Source of the DNA: Limnobaculum eriocheiris
GTDB lineage: Bacteria > Pseudomonadota > Gammaproteobacteria > Enterobacterales > Enterobacteriaceae
Assembly: GCF_021010575.1 (NCBI RefSeq)
Contig: NZ_JAJNAG010000014.1
Span: 1 to 64,000, forward strand
Reading direction: 5' to 3'
DNA length: 64,000 nt
In this document: positions 59,113 through 64,000 of the stretch, piece after piece
Position numbering within the stretch: position 1 is the stretch's first letter
Layout of the letters: every line of letters starts with the position of its first letter
Notes under the pieces: generated by a model
Database searches by the model: none
Seen by the model: the letters and a program-made list of their open reading frames with translations, nothing else
Told to the model about the DNA's origin: nothing
Made by a program: the position numbers and the translations under genes

Positions 59113-60234
59113 ATGAAAAAACTTATTTTGCTCATTGGGTTACTCAGTTTTAATCTGATGGCCGCAGGGCCTCAGTCAATGGCGGTTATCGATCGCAGCC
59201 AGCTATCTGACGCTGAGATTACCGATAGCGCCAGCTTTGACCGGGCATCTCAGTTAGAGATCTTAGCGTTTGCTAAAGCATTGCTGGAGAGCGAATCAAT
59301 ACCAGAGTCACAGCTGCCTGAAACGTTATCCTTGCCCGCTAAACGAATTGATATTAAATCGATGAATAAGATTCGTCAGAGTTTTTGGCAACGGCTGGCT
59401 AAAAGCTACCGGTTAGCCAGTACCTCTTCTGCTCAGAGCATTGAGAGGCGCGTTATTGAGGATCTGACCGTTGATAAATTTCGCCAGTTAGTTCAGCAGG
59501 CTAATGTATCTCCCGTTCGCATGGCCTTTCATCGCACCTATGTGGTTGAGCAACTGCGGTTGGCGGCTCTGTTTCCTAAAACCAGCAGTGAAATTTCGAC
59601 TTTCTCTGATAATGAAGTGACGGGAGAAAGTTTTGCTGACCGCCAGTTCGTTTTGACCTTTGATGATGGCCCCAGCCCGGAGAATGGTAGCACCGTTCAA
59701 CTGATAGATACCCTTAATCGACATCAACTACATGCCTATTTCTTCGTTTTGGGAGAAAGTTTTCAGCGTCGTTTACAACAGCAGTCCAAAGAGCAATTGA
59801 TGGATTTGTATCAGGGTCAATGCGTTGGTTCTCACGGCTGGCAGCATAAATCACACGCCAGTTGGGCAGATTGGCAAAATTCGGTATTAGAAAGTTTAAA
59901 CCTGATTAGTAAAACTATTCCTAATAGCTATGCGCTTAGCTTCCGCCCTCCTTATGGCCAGCGTCGGGCAGATAGCGGCGCTTTTTTCCGCCAATATCAG
60001 ATCCCGGTAGTGTTATGGAATATTGATTCTCAGGACTGGAGCCAAAAAGTGAGTACGCAACAGGCCAGCGATCGCGTTCTCACGCTAATGTTACTCTGGC
60101 GCAAAGGCATTATTCTTTTCCATGACGTGCATACTAAAGCGCCTGCTTCGGTTGACTATCTGTATACGTTGATGAGTAATGCGGGTGTGACCTGGCAGGA
60201 TTGCCGCCGTGGTGAGATGACGAAAATCCAATAA
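59113..60234 (+). CDS. Periplasmic polysaccharide deacetylase family protein
   Basis: A 373-residue secreted protein. The signal peptide (about 1-18, MKKLILLIGLLSFNLMAAG) is followed by a 150-residue helical region of unknown role and a NodB-type deacetylase domain (about 178-345). Carbohydrate esterase family 4 motifs are complete: TFDDGP (182-187) with the catalytic and metal aspartates, SHGWQHKSH with metal histidines H241 and H245, FRPPYGQRR (277-285), LWNIDSQDWS, and LFHDVH with H337. It probably removes acetyl groups from an amino sugar polymer. The substrate cannot be told. It sits between recQ and rhtC, which adjoin in E. coli. Confidence 0.87.
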   Translation: MKKLILLIGLLSFNLMAAGPQSMAVIDRSQLSDAEITDSASFDRASQLEILAFAKALLESESIPESQLPETLSLPAKRIDIKSMNKIRQSFWQRLAKSYRLASTSSAQSIERRVIEDLTVDKFRQLVQQANVSPVRMAFHRTYVVEQLRLAALFPKTSSEISTFSDNEVTGESFADRQFVLTFDDGPSPENGSTVQLIDTLNRHQLHAYFFVLGESFQRRLQQQSKEQLMDLYQGQCVGSHGWQHKSHASWADWQNSVLESLNLISKTIPNSYALSFRPPYGQRRADSGAFFRQYQIPVVLWNIDSQDWSQKVSTQQASDRVLTLMLLWRKGIILFHDVHTKAPASVDYLYTLMSNAGVTWQDCRRGEMTKIQ

Positions 60235-60361
60235 TGCCAGACTGTTATCTTTTGGGTGGAAGAGTACAATAAACTACCAGACAGCAGGGGGATTGATTGC
60301 CACTGCTGTTATTTTCCGTTATTTCAATATCCCGTTTTTCTGAAGATTAAAGAGAACTTCC

Positions 60362-60994
60362 ATGACGCTATTTTTAACCGTTGCAGTGGTCCAACTGGTG
60401 GCGCTGGCCTCACCGGGGCCCGACTTCTTTTTCGTGTCGCAAACGGCCGTTAGCCGCTCACGACGTGAAGCAGTGTATGCCGCAATCGGTATTATGAGCG
60501 GCATTATGGTATGGGCTGCTATCGCGTTATTAGGGCTGCATATTCTGCTGCAACAGATGGCCTGGTTGCATAGCCTGATTGTTATCTGCGGTGGTGCTTA
60601 TTTGTGCTGGATGGGGTTCTGTCTGTTACGATCGGCGTTTAGTCAGTCTCAGCCACAGTCACATGATACTTTTGCAGAGTCTGAAAACACGCCCCTCCAT
60701 AGTCACGCTTTTCTGCGGGGGCTATTTACCAATCTGTCCAACCCAAAAGTACTGGTCTATTTTGGTAGTGTATTTTCCGTATTTGTAGGTGACGATATTG
60801 CCAGCAGTACGCGCTGGGGATTGTTTGCTCTGATCGCAGTCGAAACGCTGATTTGGTTTACCCTGGTTGCGTTTATTTTTGCTCTACCGGTGATGCGTCG
60901 CGGTTATCAGCGCGCCGCCAGGTGGATTGATGGTATCGCTGGAGCACTGTTTGCTGGTTTTGGATTGCATCTGATTACCTCTCGTTTTTACTGA
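60362..60994 (+). CDS. rhtC: Threonine efflux protein RhtC
   Basis: A 210-residue LysE/RhtB-family exporter (E. coli RhtC 206) with six membrane segments. ALASPGPDFFFVSQTAVSRS near residues 15-34 is the family signature, and FLRGLFTNLSNPKVLVYFGS and RRGYQRAARWIDGIAGALFA match RhtC rather than RhtB. Its position downstream of recQ is that of rhtC in E. coli; rhtB and pldB do not follow here. Confidence 0.93.
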   Translation: MTLFLTVAVVQLVALASPGPDFFFVSQTAVSRSRREAVYAAIGIMSGIMVWAAIALLGLHILLQQMAWLHSLIVICGGAYLCWMGFCLLRSAFSQSQPQSHDTFAESENTPLHSHAFLRGLFTNLSNPKVLVYFGSVFSVFVGDDIASSTRWGLFALIAVETLIWFTLVAFIFALPVMRRGYQRAARWIDGIAGALFAGFGLHLITSRFY

Positions 60995-61015
60995 TTTCAG
61001 TATGGCACCCGCCTG

Positions 61016-62119
61016 ATGGATACGTTTACCATGCGAAATGATAGTTCGATGCTTTTACCGAACTATCACATCAGGCTTGCCAATCCCCGTGCTATCACAC
61101 CTCTGAATATTCCTGCTTTTTCCCGGACTGATGTAACCGAGCGGGAAGAAGTAGGTTTCTGTATTGAAAATAAGGGTATCGCCGCTGACTCTCTATCATT
61201 AGAGATTATGGCAGGCGATCGATTGGTATATCACGAACAGGATACCAGCCGTTTTTTGTCGCCAGGCTGTCATCTGTGGTACTGGGATGGTTATAGCGAT
61301 AGCGGGATACTGGATACACAAATTCTCAAACGCTCGGATCTCCGTCTGCAGCTGGTGGCTTCCCGTGCTTCTGAGTGTTTTACCACTGAATATTCATTTC
61401 AGGGAAAAGCACGGCATGTGCATTGGGTTGATGTGCAGGTTGACCGAATAAATCGTCGGGTTGATGTACTGATGCGCCTCAGTTTTTCCGATGGTGGTTT
61501 CAGAGGGCGAGGGGGAGGTTTTCCTTGCCCTGATTATTCCACGCTGGCGGTAATGGCTTGTGAAGGCGTTGAGTTTTACTGGTCCCGAAATGGTCATAGG
61601 GCAGGTGATATTGGTGACGGTATTCTGATTGAACAGGGGTTGTTTAGCGTAACAGTAACAGCAGACAGGCATACTCAACCCGGCATGCCTGACTTCAAAT
61701 TAATTCGGTCGTTATCTGAACGCTTTGGCCGTTCTACCAGTCTGAAGGGGTTTCGCAGAATCTTTTATAATCAGGGGTTCTACGGTAAACATATTACTCG
61801 CCAGACTAATTTGAATCGCTTCTGTGAATTGAGTTTTAAAATAACCGCGGCTCATGAAATAGGGTATATCATCTTAGATCGCTATGGCGCAGGCTCTTTC
61901 CCTGACTATTCATGGAGCCATAAAGGAACCTCTACGATATTGACCCAGCGGGCAAAACGCGGCGTTACGATGCCACTACAGGGAGAAATCGATCTGATGA
62001 AATATTCTGATGCCCGAGTAAATCGCGTTACCCCGGCAGATCGTTTTCTGCGCACGGTTGCCGCCCCAGAAGATGTTAAAGGGCTTATCTGGCTGTCGGC
62101 AGTAGTTTTTGATGTATAA
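61016..62119 (+). CDS. Unrecognised protein with degenerate zincin-like C terminus
   Basis: A 367-residue protein I cannot name. Residues 40-116 look like a FlgD-type Ig fold, ending in HLWYWDGYSDSGILDTQILK. A Gly-rich stretch, GGFRGRGGGFPCPDYSTLAV (160-179), follows. The C-terminal part has AAHEIGY at 278-284, then YSWSHKGTS (298-306) and GEIDLMKYS (323-331). HEIGY is HExxH with its second histidine replaced by tyrosine, and DLMKY resembles a Met-turn, so it may derive from a zinc metallopeptidase. No signal peptide is seen. It follows rhtC by 21 bases. ATG 61031 is an alternative start. I have an unverified impression that relatives occur in type VI secretion loci. Confidence 0.7.
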   Translation: MDTFTMRNDSSMLLPNYHIRLANPRAITPLNIPAFSRTDVTEREEVGFCIENKGIAADSLSLEIMAGDRLVYHEQDTSRFLSPGCHLWYWDGYSDSGILDTQILKRSDLRLQLVASRASECFTTEYSFQGKARHVHWVDVQVDRINRRVDVLMRLSFSDGGFRGRGGGFPCPDYSTLAVMACEGVEFYWSRNGHRAGDIGDGILIEQGLFSVTVTADRHTQPGMPDFKLIRSLSERFGRSTSLKGFRRIFYNQGFYGKHITRQTNLNRFCELSFKITAAHEIGYIILDRYGAGSFPDYSWSHKGTSTILTQRAKRGVTMPLQGEIDLMKYSDARVNRVTPADRFLRTVAAPEDVKGLIWLSAVVFDV

Positions 62120-62140
62120 CGACATAACTAATTGCAATTA

Positions 62141-62173
62141 AAAAAGCCGGTCTGTTATCCAGACCGGCTTTTT
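62141..62173. terminator. Bidirectional terminator before gntT
   Basis: AAAAAGCCGGTCT (62141-62153) pairs perfectly with AGACCGGCTTTTT (62161-62173), a 13 bp stem. It lies between the convergent unknown gene and gntT and can end both. Confidence 0.93.
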
Positions 62174-62199
62174 AGCATTCAGATTGATGATTATCTGAA

Positions 62200-63534
62200 T
62201 TAGATAACGGAGCTCAACAGCAGACAACCAATCAGGCCACACACGGAGATGATAGTTTCCAGTACTGACCATGACTTCATTGTTTCAGCGATAGTCAGGT
62301 TGAAGTACTCTTTAAACAACCAGAAACCAGGATCGTTTACGTGAGAGAAGATTACGCTACCTGAACCAACGGCTAATACCATCAGTTCCGGGCTAACGCC
62401 AGAGATGGTCAGCAGAGGTGCAACGATACCACCAGCGGTCATTGCCGCTACGGTTGCTGAACCCAGAGCTAAACGCAGCGCTGCGGCAATTGCCCAACCC
62501 ATTAACAGTGGAGACAGGGTGCTGCCAGCCATCAGAGTTTCAATATATTTTGCTACGCCACCATCAACCAGAATTTGTTTGAAGGCACCGCCACCACCGA
62601 TAATCATCAGCATCATGGCAATGATTTTGATGGAGTCACCGATAGTACCCATAATCTGATCCATTGAACGACCACGGTTCAGACCAAAGGTGAAGATTGC
62701 AATTAATACGGCAATCATGGTTGCCATTACCGGGTCGCCAAGGAATTCAGCATAAGGCAGAATCGCATGGCCTTTTGGCAGTGTCATTTCAGCAACAGCA
62801 CGACCAGCCATTAAAATAACCGGTACTAATGTCGTTGCTACGCTAACGCCAAAGCTTGGCATTTCGCTTTCGGTGAACACTTTAGGGTTATGCAGGCCTT
62901 CCGGAACGGGCTTATCAATGCCTTTCAGGAAGCGAGCATACACCGGACCCGCCAGAATAACGGTAGGGATAGCGATTAATGTACCGAACAGCAGGGTTTT
63001 ACCCATATCTGCTTTAAACAGAATGGCGATAGCCGTTGGGCCCGGGTGTGGTGGTAACAGCGCATGGGTTACGGATAACGCTGCTGCCATTGGTACACCA
63101 ATGAACAGAAGAGGGATACGTGCCGATGCTGCGATAGTGAAGACTAAAGGTAATAACAGCACGAAGCCGACTTCATAGAACAGGGCGAAGCCAACAACGA
63201 AACCTGTCAGTACGATAGCCCACTGAATACGCTCTCTACCAAATTTTGCAATCAGGGTAGTTGCGATGCGTTGAGCGCCGCCACAGTCCGCCAGTAATTT
63301 GCCTAACATGGCACCAAAGCCCATGATTAAAGCCAAACTTCCCAGCGTCCCGCCGACACCATTTTTAATTGAAACGATAACGCCGTTAACGTTGAATGCG
63401 CCCTGAGTTGTGTAACCCAGTGCCAGGCCAACGACCAGCGAAACCAGTATCAGTGAAATGAAACCGTTCAACTTGCAACGGATCATCAGTAGCAGTAGTA
63501 GGGCTACGCCAATGACTACGATCACTAATGGCAT
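62200..63534 (-). CDS. gntT: High-affinity gluconate transporter GntT
   Basis: A 444-residue GntP-family permease (E. coli GntT 438) taking up gluconate with protons. It begins MPLVIVVIGVALLLLLMIRC; GVGGTLGSLALIMGFGAMLG, FALFYEVGFVLLLPLVFTIA and FSHVNDPGFWLFKEYFNLTI are almost as in E. coli GntT, closer than to GntU. About 12 membrane segments are expected. It is divergent from gntK, with a CRP site and two GntR-type operators between them. Confidence 0.95.
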   Translation of the reverse strand: MPLVIVVIGVALLLLLMIRCKLNGFISLILVSLVVGLALGYTTQGAFNVNGVIVSIKNGVGGTLGSLALIMGFGAMLGKLLADCGGAQRIATTLIAKFGRERIQWAIVLTGFVVGFALFYEVGFVLLLPLVFTIAASARIPLLFIGVPMAAALSVTHALLPPHPGPTAIAILFKADMGKTLLFGTLIAIPTVILAGPVYARFLKGIDKPVPEGLHNPKVFTESEMPSFGVSVATTLVPVILMAGRAVAEMTLPKGHAILPYAEFLGDPVMATMIAVLIAIFTFGLNRGRSMDQIMGTIGDSIKIIAMMLMIIGGGGAFKQILVDGGVAKYIETLMAGSTLSPLLMGWAIAAALRLALGSATVAAMTAGGIVAPLLTISGVSPELMVLAVGSGSVIFSHVNDPGFWLFKEYFNLTIAETMKSWSVLETIISVCGLIGCLLLSSVI

Positions 63535-63676
63535 AATAATTCTCCGATGTATGTACCGTATAAACCTAATGATGACTATTTTAGGTTAGTATAGGAATAT
63601 GACTTTTTTCCAGAAGATAGCGTCATATTTCTATTTTTTGTCTGCAATATTTGTGATTATTGCCTTGTTTTCTCTT

Positions 63677-63692
63677 TGTGATATTTATCACA
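63677..63692. promoter_or_regulatory. CRP site between gntT and gntK
   Basis: TGTGATATTTATCACA fits the CRP consensus TGTGA-N6-TCACA at all ten defined bases. It lies 143 bases from the gntT start and 98 from the gntK start, so it may serve either or both. E. coli gntT and gntK are both CRP-activated. Confidence 0.88.
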
Positions 63693-63699
63693 TCTTTGT

Positions 63700-63729
63700 T
63701 TGTTACCGGTATCATGGTACCGGTAACGT
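63700..63729. promoter_or_regulatory. Two overlapping GntR operators
   Basis: TTGTTACCGGTATCAT (63700-63715) and ATGGTACCGGTAACGT (63714-63729) each differ by two bases from the palindrome ATGTTACCGGTAACAT recognised by GntR. They share two bases, so their centres are 14 bases apart. Gluconate would lift repression of gntT and gntK. gntR itself is not in the window. Confidence 0.8.
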
Positions 63730-63789
63730 GATAGCATAGGGAACTATAGTGAAGGCCTAAATGTTCATTTTGAGATAGAGATCAAACTT

Positions 63790-64000
63790 ATGACAGGACA
63801 AAGCATAATTCTTATGGGTGTGTCAGGCTGCGGTAAGTCCAGCGTTGGTTCGGCAGTAGCCAGAAAGTTAGGTGCCAAATTTATTGATGGAGACGATCTG
63901 CATCCAAAAGCCAATATCCAGAAAATGGCTGGTGGTAATCCTCTGAATGATGACGATCGTGCGCCATGGTTGGAGCGCTTAAATGATGCGGCATACAGCC
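63790..64000 (+). CDS. gntK: Gluconokinase, 5' part only
   Basis: The first 70 codons of gluconokinase, cut by the window end. It begins MTGQSIILMGVSGCGKSSVG, with the Walker A lysine at K16, and continues through FIDGDDLHPKANIQKMAGG and PLNDDDRAPWLERLNDAA, the sugar-binding and family signature region. It phosphorylates gluconate to 6-phosphogluconate. Divergence from gntT puts uptake and the first step of gluconate use under one control region, unlike E. coli K-12, where gntK lies in gntRKU and gntT elsewhere. Confidence 0.93.
   Translation, partial: MTGQSIILMGVSGCGKSSVGSAVARKLGAKFIDGDDLHPKANIQKMAGGNPLNDDDRAPWLERLNDAAYS

Overview
The window is a stretch of core chromosome from a member of the Enterobacterales. 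Gene order follows the E. coli 84-86 minute region almost gene for gene: the end of an rrnC-like operon, hdfR, maoP, comM, ilvLGMEDA, ilvY/ilvC, rep, gppA, rhlB, trxA, rho, the enterobacterial common antigen (ECA) cluster, the argX-hisR-leuT-proM tRNA operon, glmZ, hemCDXY, cyaA, cyaY, lptM, dapF, xerC, uvrD, corA, rarD, recQ and rhtC. Base composition is moderate, and protein divergence from E. coli is typical of another family in the order. Placing lysA beside dapF, a YPAL-like palindrome and the mosaic of missing or added genes suggest a lineage nearer Yersinia, Serratia or Budvicia relatives. That is inference; I cannot name the species.

Layout. 1-560: 5S rRNA, tRNA-Asp and tRNA-Trp, with an odd duplicated 5S 3' end carrying a chain of small hairpins. 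610-3453: two chromosome or competence related genes and a LysR regulator. 3709-13710: branched-chain amino acid synthesis, with leader peptide, attenuator, an intact ilvG, and the ilvY-ilvC pair; a DUF2461 gene is inserted between ilvA and ilvY. 13801-22478: rep, a YiiG-like lipoprotein, gppA, rhlB, trxA and rho with a long structured leader. 22551-35539: the complete twelve-gene ECA cluster in one direction. 35605-38637: sstT (where E. coli has yifK), four tRNAs, a DUF1294 membrane protein, and glmZ behind a recognisable sigma-54, GlrR and IHF control region. 38690-42826: the hemCDXY operon, divergent from cyaA (43180). 45836-54773: cyaY, lptM, lysA, dapF, yigA, xerC, yigB, uvrD (with a LexA box) and corA. 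54822-62119: a palindromic repeat, an AbrB-family membrane protein, rarD, recQ, a periplasmic polysaccharide deacetylase, rhtC, and one gene I do not recognise. 62200-64000: gntT and the start of gntK, divergent around a consensus CRP site and two GntR-type operators.

Most of the window is ordinary conserved chromosome. The least explained items are the 61016-62119 gene, which has a zincin-like end whose second histidine is a tyrosine, the hairpin array behind the 5S gene, and the long inverted repeat in the rho leader. No CRISPR array, prophage, insertion sequence or toxin-antitoxin pair was seen.
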